Shown here in pieces: positions 18,132 to 25,983 of a DNA stretch of 35,626 nt (positions are counted from its first letter, which is position 1; each line of letters starts with the position of its first letter). The position numbers and the translations under genes are program-made. The DNA comes from Moraxella equi (lineage in GTDB: Bacteria; Pseudomonadota; Gammaproteobacteria; Pseudomonadales; Moraxellaceae), in NCBI RefSeq assembly GCF_002027555.1, contig NZ_MXAP01000076.1:1-35626 (forward strand), read 5' to 3'. Below the pieces are notes generated by a model that was given only the letters and a program-made list of their open reading frames with translations, did not search any database and was not told where the DNA came from.

Positions 18132-18495
18132 TTCCCATATATTAAAATGGATAAAATCAACCAGTGAAAAAATCATAGGTTTTTTAGGTTCTGATATTGA
18201 CTTGTTCGTTTATTGGGGTAGTGAGCCTGTTGAATGTTTGAATGATTTAAGACCAGCTTTTTTCTATGAATTTTCAAGTAGAGAGAAAAAATTTGTCATA
18301 GTATTCTCTGAAAGCGGTTATTGTGAGTTAATGGAAGAATTTACTGTTGTTAATTCAAAAGCTATCTTACATTGCGATTGCGTTAATTCAGAACAAATAT
18401 TTCTTATAGAAAAAATTTTACTAGAAAATTTATCTTTAAATAGTGTTGATTATGGGTTAGTTAATGAGATTTAGACATAACAAACCAACCAAAAC
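18096..18495 (+). mobile_element. Putative 400-bp inserted cassette in the topB 3' end
   Basis: TATGATGAAGT occurs at 18096-18106, in the topB tail, and again at 18496-18506, exactly 400 bp later, followed in both cases by GGAG-like sequence. Removing these 400 bp fuses topB in frame to the orphan tail at 18496-18585. The cassette carries one gene (18124-18474) whose start overlaps the topB stop. No transposase or terminal inverted repeats are visible, so homologous or illegitimate recombination at a short repeat is more likely than an IS. Confidence 0.55.
18124..18474 (+). CDS. Hypothetical protein carried by the 400-bp cassette
   Basis: 116 residues, soluble, mixed alpha/beta (MNNSHILKWIKSTSEKIIGF, FVYWGSEPVECLNDLRPAFFYEF, KKFVIVFSESGYCEL, HCDCVNSEQIFLIEKILLENL). 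I do not recognise it; the size and fold pattern resemble small immunity-type proteins, but that is a weak impression. ATG 18124 follows GGAG by about 9 nt and overlaps the topB stop by 8 bp. It is more AT-rich than topB, consistent with a separate origin. Confidence 0.5.
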   Translation: MNNSHILKWIKSTSEKIIGFLGSDIDLFVYWGSEPVECLNDLRPAFFYEFSSREKKFVIVFSESGYCELMEEFTVVNSKAILHCDCVNSEQIFLIEKILLENLSLNSVDYGLVNEI

Positions 18496-18585
18496 TATGA
18501 TGAAGTAGGTGGAGCTACTAATCAAGCAAATTCTGTTGGTTCTGCTAGCACCGTAAACGGCAATGTCTGTTCTAGTAAGGGTTAA
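18496..18585 (+). pseudogene. Orphan topB C-terminal tail
   Basis: A start-less frame reads YDEVGGATNQANSVG then SASTVNGNVCSSKG and a stop. Its first residues duplicate the YDEV of the intact topB tail, in the same codon phase. It is best explained as the original end of topB, cut off by the 400-bp insertion. It also carries the ribosome site (AAGGG) of the next small gene. Confidence 0.6.
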
Positions 18586-18587
18586 AA

Positions 18588-18728
18588 TTGACTAATATTT
18601 TTATTTGGATAGCCGTATTATTTTGTTTTGTTGTTTTTATAAATATATTAGGACTGTTTATTTACAGTCAAATTCAAGACAAAAAGAATAAAAAACAAAA
18701 ATCGGACAAAAAATCTGATATGATATAA
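18588..18728 (+). CDS. 46-residue membrane peptide
   Basis: Start TTG 18588 follows AAGGG by 6 nt, just after the orphan topB tail. The product is an N-terminal membrane helix (TNIFIWIAVLFCFVVFINIL, then GLFIYSQ) followed by a strongly basic tail (DKKNKKQKSDKKSD). Small membrane peptides with basic tails occur beside topB-type genes in this plasmid (compare 15694-15879). No family recognised; the good ribosome site and codon phase argue it is real. Confidence 0.5.
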   Translation: MTNIFIWIAVLFCFVVFINILGLFIYSQIQDKKNKKQKSDKKSDMI

Positions 18729-18794
18729 AACTTCTAGCCTTTTTCTTTTTGTCTTTTAATTAACATAATCCTTTTTATTTAATAGGAAAATTTT

Positions 18795-19190
18795 ATGAGC
18801 ATAGAACACCTTTTATTTGATAGTTTAACGCCACAGTATCATCAAAACTATGTGGACGCTCGCAAAAATGCTGGTATGGATTACATAGAAAATTTTGATG
18901 AATGGCTGTCTAAGACAGGCGAACTTGAAACTCTCAAATCTCAAAATCAAAATGATACTTGGGAAAATAGCGAACATAACCCAGCCAATTATCCTGATTT
19001 TGATAGTTTGGACGATGAAACCAAGCAACTGCGTATCACGCAAGGCAACGCAGAATACTGGACGGCAAGTGAACGCTTAGAAAGTCAAATTCGTGTATTG
19101 GAAGCCCTGCTAATACACCCTGATGAAATGGAGCTTATTTCTGATGATGACAGCGAAGAGCCAGTAGAGTATTACACCATAGACGATTAA
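18795..19190 (+). CDS. Very acidic 131-residue protein
   Basis: About 32 Asp/Glu against 8 Lys/Arg, spread along the whole chain and densest at the C-terminus (SDDDSEEPVEYYTIDD). No signal peptide or membrane segment. Not recognised. Strong negative charge and small size fit a DNA-mimic or antirestriction role, or a chaperone-like partner of the large protein encoded 22 bp downstream; neither can be shown here. AGGA lies 7-8 nt before ATG 18795. A T-rich word variant lies upstream at 18740-18757. Confidence 0.6.
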   Translation: MSIEHLLFDSLTPQYHQNYVDARKNAGMDYIENFDEWLSKTGELETLKSQNQNDTWENSEHNPANYPDFDSLDDETKQLRITQGNAEYWTASERLESQIRVLEALLIHPDEMELISDDDSEEPVEYYTIDD

Positions 19191-19211
19191 ATATTATACT
19201 AGGAGTAAGTT

Positions 19212-22200
19212 ATGACAGATAAAGAGAAAAAGCTAGAAGACTTTGGCGAACATATCGCAGGGGCGAAAAAAGAGACCTATTTTAGAGCCATAGACCCAGC
19301 AAGCGAAGAAGCCAAAACTTTGCCACTATCAAAATTATGGACTGATAAAGACATTAAAGCGATTGAAGATGTGCAAATATCAGCAATCGCCCATACGCTC
19401 AAAGATAGTATGCCAGCAAAGCCACGCCAAACCCACAAACTAAATCGCTGGCTAAGTGAATTGCTAGTCCGTCAAATGATGGTTGTGGATTTGATTGCCA
19501 AAAATGACCCTGCCTACACTCAAAGCATTTTGAGTGCTGTTATGAATATGAAAAATGGCGATAAAGCCTACTTGTTGCCACATCTCAATCGCAACGATTG
19601 GAAACGGATTGGCGAAGTGTCATTTTATCAACGCACCAATGCTGGCAATGCCATATCTCTGAGAGTAGAAATTGATGGAAAAAAACATTATTTTGACCCC
19701 AAAACCCCTGTTTTGGGTTTAAAAGGATTAGACGCTAAGGCATTGATTGATGAATTTACTGGCGATATTCAAACTTTACTCCAAGAGCAGACAAGAGATA
19801 AAAAGCCAACCGATTTAACCGCTAGTAGTTTTGATATTTATACACGCACAAAAGATGATACAGCTTTTATTTGTGCAAAAACAGACAGACAAAGAACACC
19901 ACTTATTGAATTTGAAACACTAGCAGAAGCTCGTGAATATAAAAAAGACCCCGAAAATATTGCAGAATTAAGCAGACGCTGGACAGCTCATAGAGAGCAT
20001 AACTCTATTACAAAAACTGATATGCGAAATGCGGTCAATGAAGAGCGGACAGGGCAATCATACAGAGACCACAACATAACAACTGATGAATTTGAAAAAA
20101 CTTTTGGGGTGCGTGGTGGACAATTTGGCAACTGGGTAAACAATGAAGAACGCCAGCAAATGCTAAACGCCACTTATGACGGCTTTATGGACTTATCAAA
20201 AGCCCTAAACATTAAGCCAAAGGCAATAGGCTTAAATGGCACGCTTGCTATTGCTTTTGGTGCAAGGGGAAGCGGTTGGGCTTCCGCTCACTATGAGCGT
20301 GGCGAACAGGTTATTAACCTTACCAAAACTCGTGGAGCTGGCTCACTCGCTCACGAATGGTGGCACGCCCTAGACCACTATATGAAAAATGGCGATGACC
20401 TATTGACACGCCATTTAAACACCAACAGCACCGCACGACACCAAGAGCTTATCGCCCCAGTCCGTGAACTGGTTAAAGACATTCATAAATCGGAATTATA
20501 CGGTCGTTCACAAACCGCAGACGCATACCGCAGTCAGCCTTACTTCGCAACTGATGTAGAAATGACCGCCAGAGCTTTTGAAGGACATATCCAGCATACC
20601 CTATCCAAAATGGGGATTAAAAATGATTTCTTGGTAAACATTAGGGCTGAAAAGGACTGGCAAAAGAATTTAGACGCTTACCCTTATCCCAAAGCAGAAG
20701 AATTAGAACTGCTTGGCAAGGCGTACAATGCCGTTTTTGACACACTCAAAGAAGTGGATAAGGAATTTGCACCAGTTCACTATGAGCCTGAACAGATTAT
20801 TCACGCTGATACTTTGGCTGTTACAGAAGCTGAAAAGACAAAAGAAAATCAACCTTTTGCATTGGATGCTTATTTGCAAAATAATGGGTTTACCCAAGAT
20901 ATTCACGGTATTTGGCAAAAAGAAGTATCAGGCTATGATGAAAAGCTAATGATTTTTGGTTATCCAAACAGTTCATTAGATATTCGTCTTGGCGACAATC
21001 GCTCCACACTAATAGCCAAAATGGACGAAAATATCAGCCTTGAAGAAGTGCATAAAACTTTTACTGAAAGCTGGTATAGTGATTTGGTAGAATGGCGATT
21101 GGACAACGAAAAAACGCAGGAACACGCCAAACAGTCTTTAAATACTGCTGATGAACCACAGGCTCAAACAGTAGGCAAAACCACGCCAATTCAACAACCG
21201 CAAGAATTGCCGTCTGCCGTAAACAAAATTTTAATCAACAATTATTTGGAAAATAATGGTTTTGAAAAAGGTATCAATGTTGGCAGTTATCGTAAACAAA
21301 TAGATGATAATAATTTGCTGGTTGTTGGCGTTGCCAATGATGTATCTATTCAAAGCGTGGCTAATAACCAAGTCAAAGGGCAAGAGACGGTTTTATCAAG
21401 TCTTACACAGAATTTAAGCGAAGATGACATAAAGCAAGCATTTAGCCAGTCAAAATTGTGGCAAGCTCATTTGGGGCAATCTGTACAGCCTACAATCCAA
21501 GCGGAGCAACCTACACAACCAACGCCAGTAGCCCAACAGCAACAGGCGACAGCCTACACGCCCAATATTTCCCAATATGATACCAAGCTAAATACTCCCT
21601 ATGCCGAAAAAAACCAAGCCAAAGCACTAGGGGCGAAGTGGGATAATGCCAATAAAACTTGGTACGCCCCAGCAGGAATTGACTTAAATAAATTTGAAAA
21701 ATGGCTACCCAAAGAAAAAGAGCAGTCTAAGCAGTCAAGCGACAAATTAGCAAATGGCCCAGCCCAAGCACCGCAGGGGCGAACCAACGCCATTCCCCAA
21801 GCCCAAAGGCTTTATCTGTACACACGCCCCAGCGACAATGAAAAAATGCAGGAGCTAAAAGCACAGGGTATTATTAAATTTGACTCACCCAATAAGCTAT
21901 GGTACGCCCACAAGGACAATGCCGAAGCCGTCAAGGAGTGGACGACACGCCCCAATGTGCCAACCCCTGAACAGGCATTAACCGACCATTTACGCAGTAT
22001 GGGTATTAAGGTGGACGCAGGACACCCAATTTTTGACGAGCGACCACACCGCCTAAGCAATGACGGCTCAACCGATAAAAATGTGATGTATCACGCCTAT
22101 GCCAATCAAGGCGGTGTACCGTACGCACGCATTACCAATTTTAGCCGTAATGGGGTTAGCGAATGGACTTATCCAGCCGAATACCTAAGTGATTTACGCA

Positions 22201-23474
22201 CCATAGAAGCCGTTGATAGAGCAATGGGGCAATCTTATACCAACCGCTCCACTCCAACCGCCAACGCCCCACAAACAGCACCACAGAACCAAAACCTGCC
22301 ACAGGAGCGACAAGAACCGCCAAAAGACGAAGCCAAAATCGCCCTTGAAAACCTAATGGCAGAGCGTGCCAAAATGCTAATGAGCTTTGCCCCCATTGCT
22401 GACAACAACCAAAATTACCTTGATAAAAAGCAGGTAACGGCTAATGGCGTTGCTCACATTGTTCCCAGCAGTGATAAAATTCCAGAACATTTGCAGTCGG
22501 AAATTGCTATTGGTAATACACCAAAGCAGTATTTTTGGTTGCTTGCCAACAACCCTGAAAACAAACTGGTCTTACAGCGTGGCAACCTTGTTATCCCCCA
22601 ATATAACGCACAGGGCGAAATGCGAGCCTTTGAAACCATTGCCTACAATGGCAGAAAATACGCCTTAAAAGACGCTGAAAAGAAAAGTATGATGACGGTG
22701 TTAGGCAGTCTTGAAAATGGCAAGCCTATTGTGATTGCAGAAGGCTATGCAACAGGAGCGACTTTGCACGAACACACAAAGCGAGATGTTGTTGTGGCAT
22801 TTGGTAAAAATGGTTTAATGGATATTGCCAAAGAATTAAGGGATAACTACCCTGATAGCAAAATCTATATTGGGGCTGATAACGACCACAACAAAGAGCA
22901 AAATTATGGACTACAAAACGCTTTGGCGGTGCAAGGGGCGGTTAAAAATGTCTATGTTCTTATACCCCAATTTGAAGCTGGCGATACAGGCAAAGATTGG
23001 AATGATGTCCTTGTAGATAAAGGGGTTGGCGAACTAAAACGCCAGCTCACAGAGCAGTTATTAGCCATTAACCCTGACGCTAGAAAAACAAAACAAGAAA
23101 CAAGAGCTGAACCGCTCCAAGCTCCAATTCAAGCACCACAAGACCCATTAAGCCTTGAAGTAATTAAACAAAATTACCCTGCAATGTCTGATAGCAATTT
23201 ACAGGCAATACAAGCGTGGAAAGTTGAAATTGATAAACGGTACGCCAGCGAACCTTATCGCCAAGAAACCAGCATAAACCGCTTAATCGCTAAATTGCCT
23301 GACTTGGCACAAGGGGAACAGCTACCATTCCCAAAGAGCCAAGCAATGCAGGAGCATAAACCGCCAGAGCCAACCGTTACCGCCGAAGCGACCCAGCCAC
23401 AGACAAATCAACCAACCACACCCCAAACACAAGACCAGCATTCAATCAATGGCGGTGGTGGGCGAAAATGGTAA
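19212..23474 (+). CDS. LPD1 plus TOPRIM primase-like giant conjugation protein
   Basis: 1420 residues. N-terminal third: an LPD1-type domain with FGVRGGQFGNWVNNEERQQ and a zinc-metallopeptidase-like HEWWH at 381-385, in the context SLAHEWWHALDHY. Middle: two related modules of about 75 residues (starting LDAYLQNNGFTQ and INNYLENNGFEK), then two DUF5710-like modules (AKALGAKWDNANKTWYAP and LKAQGIIKFDSPNKLWYAH). C-terminal third: TraC-type primase/TOPRIM region with GRKYALKDAEKKSM, IVIAEGYATGATLHEH (Glu at about 1177), IYIGADNDHNK and DWNDVL. Linkers are Gln/Pro-rich. In RP4, TraC primase is sent into the recipient to prime the second strand; this protein may do the same. AGGAG precedes the start; the 3' end overlaps the nuclease gene by 7 bp. 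Confidence 0.8.
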   Translation: MTDKEKKLEDFGEHIAGAKKETYFRAIDPASEEAKTLPLSKLWTDKDIKAIEDVQISAIAHTLKDSMPAKPRQTHKLNRWLSELLVRQMMVVDLIAKNDPAYTQSILSAVMNMKNGDKAYLLPHLNRNDWKRIGEVSFYQRTNAGNAISLRVEIDGKKHYFDPKTPVLGLKGLDAKALIDEFTGDIQTLLQEQTRDKKPTDLTASSFDIYTRTKDDTAFICAKTDRQRTPLIEFETLAEAREYKKDPENIAELSRRWTAHREHNSITKTDMRNAVNEERTGQSYRDHNITTDEFEKTFGVRGGQFGNWVNNEERQQMLNATYDGFMDLSKALNIKPKAIGLNGTLAIAFGARGSGWASAHYERGEQVINLTKTRGAGSLAHEWWHALDHYMKNGDDLLTRHLNTNSTARHQELIAPVRELVKDIHKSELYGRSQTADAYRSQPYFATDVEMTARAFEGHIQHTLSKMGIKNDFLVNIRAEKDWQKNLDAYPYPKAEELELLGKAYNAVFDTLKEVDKEFAPVHYEPEQIIHADTLAVTEAEKTKENQPFALDAYLQNNGFTQDIHGIWQKEVSGYDEKLMIFGYPNSSLDIRLGDNRSTLIAKMDENISLEEVHKTFTESWYSDLVEWRLDNEKTQEHAKQSLNTADEPQAQTVGKTTPIQQPQELPSAVNKILINNYLENNGFEKGINVGSYRKQIDDNNLLVVGVANDVSIQSVANNQVKGQETVLSSLTQNLSEDDIKQAFSQSKLWQAHLGQSVQPTIQAEQPTQPTPVAQQQQATAYTPNISQYDTKLNTPYAEKNQAKALGAKWDNANKTWYAPAGIDLNKFEKWLPKEKEQSKQSSDKLANGPAQAPQGRTNAIPQAQRLYLYTRPSDNEKMQELKAQGIIKFDSPNKLWYAHKDNAEAVKEWTTRPNVPTPEQALTDHLRSMGIKVDAGHPIFDERPHRLSNDGSTDKNVMYHAYANQGGVPYARITNFSRNGVSEWTYPAEYLSDLRTIEAVDRAMGQSYTNRSTPTANAPQTAPQNQNLPQERQEPPKDEAKIALENLMAERAKMLMSFAPIADNNQNYLDKKQVTANGVAHIVPSSDKIPEHLQSEIAIGNTPKQYFWLLANNPENKLVLQRGNLVIPQYNAQGEMRAFETIAYNGRKYALKDAEKKSMMTVLGSLENGKPIVIAEGYATGATLHEHTKRDVVVAFGKNGLMDIAKELRDNYPDSKIYIGADNDHNKEQNYGLQNALAVQGAVKNVYVLIPQFEAGDTGKDWNDVLVDKGVGELKRQLTEQLLAINPDARKTKQETRAEPLQAPIQAPQDPLSLEVIKQNYPAMSDSNLQAIQAWKVEIDKRYASEPYRQETSINRLIAKLPDLAQGEQLPFPKSQAMQEHKPPEPTVTAEATQPQTNQPTTPQTQDQHSINGGGGRKW

Positions 23475-23968
23475 AGGGTTTATTTTTCTTTGTCTTAACA
23501 GTTTTAATAGCTGGTTGTGCCAATGGCAAAACAATCACAAATCAAGACTGCCGTGTAGTCGCCATTCTTGACGGCGATACTTTTGAATGTGTGGACACAC
23601 AATTAAACCAACCCAAAAAAGTTGATAAAATCACAGTCCGTCTATCCTACATAGACGCACCTGAAAAGAGGCAAGCCTTTGGACAGGTTGCCAAAAAATC
23701 CTTATCGGATATGGTCTATCAAAAGCAGGTTACGCTCAAAATACACGGTCAAGACAAATACAACCGCACCCTTGCCGAAGTCTTTTACAATGACGCCAAT
23801 ATAAATCAGCAAATGGTTAGGCTTGGTATGGCGTGGGCGTACCGTGATTTTAAGCCCAGTCCTGCATATATTGAGCTTGAAAATCAAGCTAAAAACAGTC
23901 GTCTTGGTCTATGGTCTGAACCCAACCCCACTCCGCCTAGTGAGTGGCGGAAAACCAACAAACAATAA
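23468..23968 (+). CDS. Thermonuclease-family (SNase) lipoprotein, ParB-of-RP4-like
   Basis: 166 residues. N-terminal signal with a lipobox (FVLTVLIAGC), so it is probably membrane-anchored outside the cytoplasm. SNase fold: VVAILDGDTFEC, VRLSYIDAPEKRQAFGQVAK, DKYNRTLAEVFY and VRLGMAWAYRDF. The Asp/Arg/Glu/Arg set needed for calcium-dependent phosphodiester cleavage is present (DGDTF, RLSYIDAPE, YNRTLAEV). RP4 also places an SNase-type nuclease (ParB) next to a serine resolvase (ParA), as here. Start overlaps the upstream gene by 7 bp. Confidence 0.88.
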   Translation: MVKGLFFFVLTVLIAGCANGKTITNQDCRVVAILDGDTFECVDTQLNQPKKVDKITVRLSYIDAPEKRQAFGQVAKKSLSDMVYQKQVTLKIHGQDKYNRTLAEVFYNDANINQQMVRLGMAWAYRDFKPSPAYIELENQAKNSRLGLWSEPNPTPPSEWRKTNKQ

Positions 23969-23976
23969 AACGCACG

Positions 23977-24627
23977 CTATTTCTTTTTGCGTTTGGCAAG
24001 ATAGCGGTTCAGCGTGGAAAGGCTCACGCCAATTTCATCAGCAATGCTTTGGTATGAAATGGATTTGTAACTTTGCAAATCCTTTTCTTTTTGTGCCAGT
24101 CGCTCTTCAATGATTGCTTGTTTTTCAGGGGTTAGGGACGGCTTACGCCCTTTATACACGCCCCTTTGCTTGGCTTTGGCGATACCCTCTTTTTGGCGTT
24201 CACGGATTAAAGCTCGTTCCAGTTCTGACACCGCCCCCAAGATGTGCAAAAAGAATTTATCCATAGGGCTGTTATTGACACCGTCAAAAGTTAGATTATC
24301 TTTGATAGATTTAAAGCTAACCCCTTTTTTGTTAAGCTGATTGATGATAGAAATTAGGTCTTCAAGACTTCGTGCCAGTCGGTCAAGGCTATGTACCACG
24401 ACTGTATCGCCATAGCGTACATAATCTAGCATTGCTTTGAGCTGGGGGCGGTCTTTGGTGCTACCAGTCATTTTATCAGTAAAAACACGGTCAAGAGCGA
24501 CACCGTCAAGCTGGCGGTCTGTGTTTTGGTCGGAGCTGGACACTCGCACATAACCAACGGTCTGCACTTTTTGAATGTTCAGCTCGTCAATGTCTATGGT
24601 TCGGTCTAGGTCTAATGGGTCTTTCAT
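23977..24627 (-). CDS. Serine recombinase, resolvase/invertase family
   Basis: 216 residues. Catalytic domain: VGYVRVSSSDQNTDRQ with the nucleophile Ser at about residue 30, then MTGSTKDRPQLKAML, DTVVVHSLDRLARSLEDL and ELERALIRERQKEGIAKAKQRG. C-terminal helix-turn-helix: SYQSIADEIGVSLSTLNRYLAKRKKK. It would resolve plasmid dimers (multimer resolution), acting on sites upstream of its start. The 24-residue N-terminal extension is unusual, and no strong ribosome site precedes ATG 24627, so an internal start at about codon 21 (GTG) is possible. It converges with the nuclease gene, 8 bp apart. Confidence 0.92.
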   Translation of the reverse strand: MKDPLDLDRTIDIDELNIQKVQTVGYVRVSSSDQNTDRQLDGVALDRVFTDKMTGSTKDRPQLKAMLDYVRYGDTVVVHSLDRLARSLEDLISIINQLNKKGVSFKSIKDNLTFDGVNNSPMDKFFLHILGAVSELERALIRERQKEGIAKAKQRGVYKGRKPSLTPEKQAIIEERLAQKEKDLQSYKSISYQSIADEIGVSLSTLNRYLAKRKKK

Positions 24628-24671
24628 TTTTTATGTCATATCTCAAAATTGGTCTTATTATGCAATAGTTA

Positions 24672-24701
24672 TGTCAAAAAATCAATATAACCCTATTGAC
24701 A
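24672..24701. promoter_or_regulatory. Candidate resolvase (res) subsite
   Basis: A 30-bp segment bounded by TGTCA and TGACA in inverted orientation with an AT-rich centre, between the resolvase start and the next gene. Tn3-type resolvase subsites have this plan. The TGACA end also forms the -35 box of the rightward promoter. Confidence 0.4.
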
Positions 24702-24723
24702 CAGGTTTTTAGTAGTATATAAT
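24696..24723 (+). promoter_or_regulatory. Consensus promoter for 24785 and following genes
   Basis: TTGACA (24696-24701), 16-bp spacer, TATAAT (24718-24723). The next start codon is about 60 bp downstream. Confidence 0.75.
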
Positions 24724-24758
24724 ATATATCAATAGGGTGTACTCTATTGATATATATT
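24721..24758. promoter_or_regulatory. Perfect 15-bp inverted repeat, probable operator or res subsite
   Basis: AATATATATCAATAG, 8-bp spacer, then its exact reverse complement. The left arm overlaps the -10 box and the rest covers the expected transcript start. ACCCTATTGA at 24690-24699 is an extra inverted partial copy. A repressor bound here would block the promoter. Confidence 0.65.
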
Positions 24759-24784
24759 GAATTATCAATATTTTAGGAATGCTT

Positions 24785-25012
24785 ATGAAAAATTTCACTA
24801 TTACTCATCTTGACCTATCCAGTCCCAACTTGCAACCACTTGCCAATGATGTTGGAATGGACGAAAATGAAGTCTTGGCTATTCTGCAATCCGCACAAAG
24901 CAAAAAACATTCAAGCCAATTTGATAAAAATGAAAAATTGGTGTTTGAAAAATTATTGGCAATGTCAAGAAAATGCAATATTTTTGTTACAACAATCATT
25001 GAAAGGAATTAA
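24785..25012 (+). CDS. Small hypothetical protein, possible autoregulator
   Basis: 75 residues (MKNFTITHLDLSSPNLQ...). The stretch QPLANDVGMDENEVLAILQSAQ has a helix-turn-helix-like cadence, but no family is recognised. It is the first gene after a strong promoter with a palindromic operator, the place where plasmids often encode the operator's own repressor. ATG 24785 has TAGGA 7 nt upstream; ATG 24779 is too close. Confidence 0.5.
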   Translation: MKNFTITHLDLSSPNLQPLANDVGMDENEVLAILQSAQSKKHSSQFDKNEKLVFEKLLAMSRKCNIFVTTIIERN

Positions 25013-25015
25013 ATT

Positions 25016-25213
25016 GTGATAAATGGATTTTCTGTTGAGCAAAGTATATTTATTTTGGCAACTATAATGCTTGGATTATATATTTCATTTTGTCCAATTT
25101 CAAAAGAAAAATACAAAAATAGTTATGATAGGCAAAAAAGATTACAAAATTTTCATAGGGTAACTACACCTATACTAATAATATCTGTTCTATATTTTAA
25201 TTTTTTTAACTAA
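25016..25213 (+). CDS. Small two-span membrane protein
   Basis: 65 residues with hydrophobic segments at the N-terminus (SIFILATIMLGLYISFCPI) and C-terminus (TTPILIISVLYFNFF) around a basic loop (KEKYKNSYDRQKRLQ). Start is GTG 25016 with AAAGGAA upstream. No family recognised. Confidence 0.45.
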   Translation: MINGFSVEQSIFILATIMLGLYISFCPISKEKYKNSYDRQKRLQNFHRVTTPILIISVLYFNFFN

Positions 25214-25235
25214 ATATAGAAATAAGGCTATGATT

Positions 25236-25475
25236 ATGAACTACGATAAGCTACTTGAAGACCTAAAAGAACTTCACAAAGAAATGTTGGAGCAAGGTAA
25301 TACAGTAGAAGCAGATTATATTCTCAATAGAGCAATCCCAACTGTTGAGAGAAGAAAAAATAGCCTGCTATATAGATTATGGTTTTGGTTACAATGCAAC
25401 GAGACCGCAATAAGAGTATTACTGATGTTTAGTATGTGCATTTCTTTAATATATATCAAATACTTTTGGAAATAA
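25236..25475 (+). CDS. Small membrane-anchored hypothetical protein
   Basis: 79 residues: a charged helical N-terminus (NYDKLLEDLKELHKEMLEQGN) and one C-terminal membrane helix (AIRVLLMFSMCISLIYIKYFW). AAGG is 8 nt before ATG 25236; ATG 25230 is too close. Not recognised. Confidence 0.45.
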   Translation: MNYDKLLEDLKELHKEMLEQGNTVEADYILNRAIPTVERRKNSLLYRLWFWLQCNETAIRVLLMFSMCISLIYIKYFWK

Positions 25476-25530
25476 GTTGTGAACCCAGACAAATATTTTT
25501 TATTTTGAAAATAAATTAAGAGTTTCTAAT

Positions 25531-25983
25531 ATGAGAACAAAAAAAATTCCTTTAACTTTTTTAGAGCCAGTACATATAATACACAATCATTGTTGTATAA
25601 GAAATGATGAACAGTTTAATTCTTGGGAAAAAGAATGGAAAATAAATATTAAAAAAATGGCTAAATTGTTGGTTGATTTAGAAGATAATGAAAGTGAATT
25701 TACCTTAGATTTTGTACACAAATTTTCTGATGAAAATGTAATTGTAAGATTATACAGAAAATGTTGTTATGAAGAAAAAAGGTTTTTTTATATTTTAAAA
25801 TATTACAATGGCGATGATGTTTCATTGTCAATTAGATTTTATTCTATGATATTAGCATTCAATGCTGTATCTGAACACAATGAAATAAATAAAAAAATAT
25901 TTGATATTTCTGTATCGGAAATCGCTTACGAAATAGAATGTATCAGAAATTATGGAAATAAAAATGAACCTAGACCAATTTAA
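25531..25983 (+). CDS. Hypothetical protein, AT-rich gene
   Basis: 150 residues, soluble, Lys/Asn-rich, with a His/Cys cluster near the N-terminus (HIIHNHCCIRND) and a later CCYEEKRFFYILKYYNG. No family recognised. Base composition is clearly more AT-rich than the tra genes, so it may be a recent arrival. No good ribosome site is visible before ATG 25531. It overlaps the next gene by about 20 bp. Confidence 0.45.
   Translation: MRTKKIPLTFLEPVHIIHNHCCIRNDEQFNSWEKEWKINIKKMAKLLVDLEDNESEFTLDFVHKFSDENVIVRLYRKCCYEEKRFFYILKYYNGDDVSLSIRFYSMILAFNAVSEHNEINKKIFDISVSEIAYEIECIRNYGNKNEPRPI

Noticed and set aside
23968..23994. Inverted repeat AAACGCA/TGCGTTT at the nuclease-resolvase convergence
   Set aside because: Only seven pairs and no T-run beyond the Lys codons of the resolvase; too weak for a terminator call.
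24810..25019. Alternative 69-residue frame over gene 24785
   Set aside because: Lacks a ribosome site; the 24785 frame has TAGGA and follows the promoter directly.
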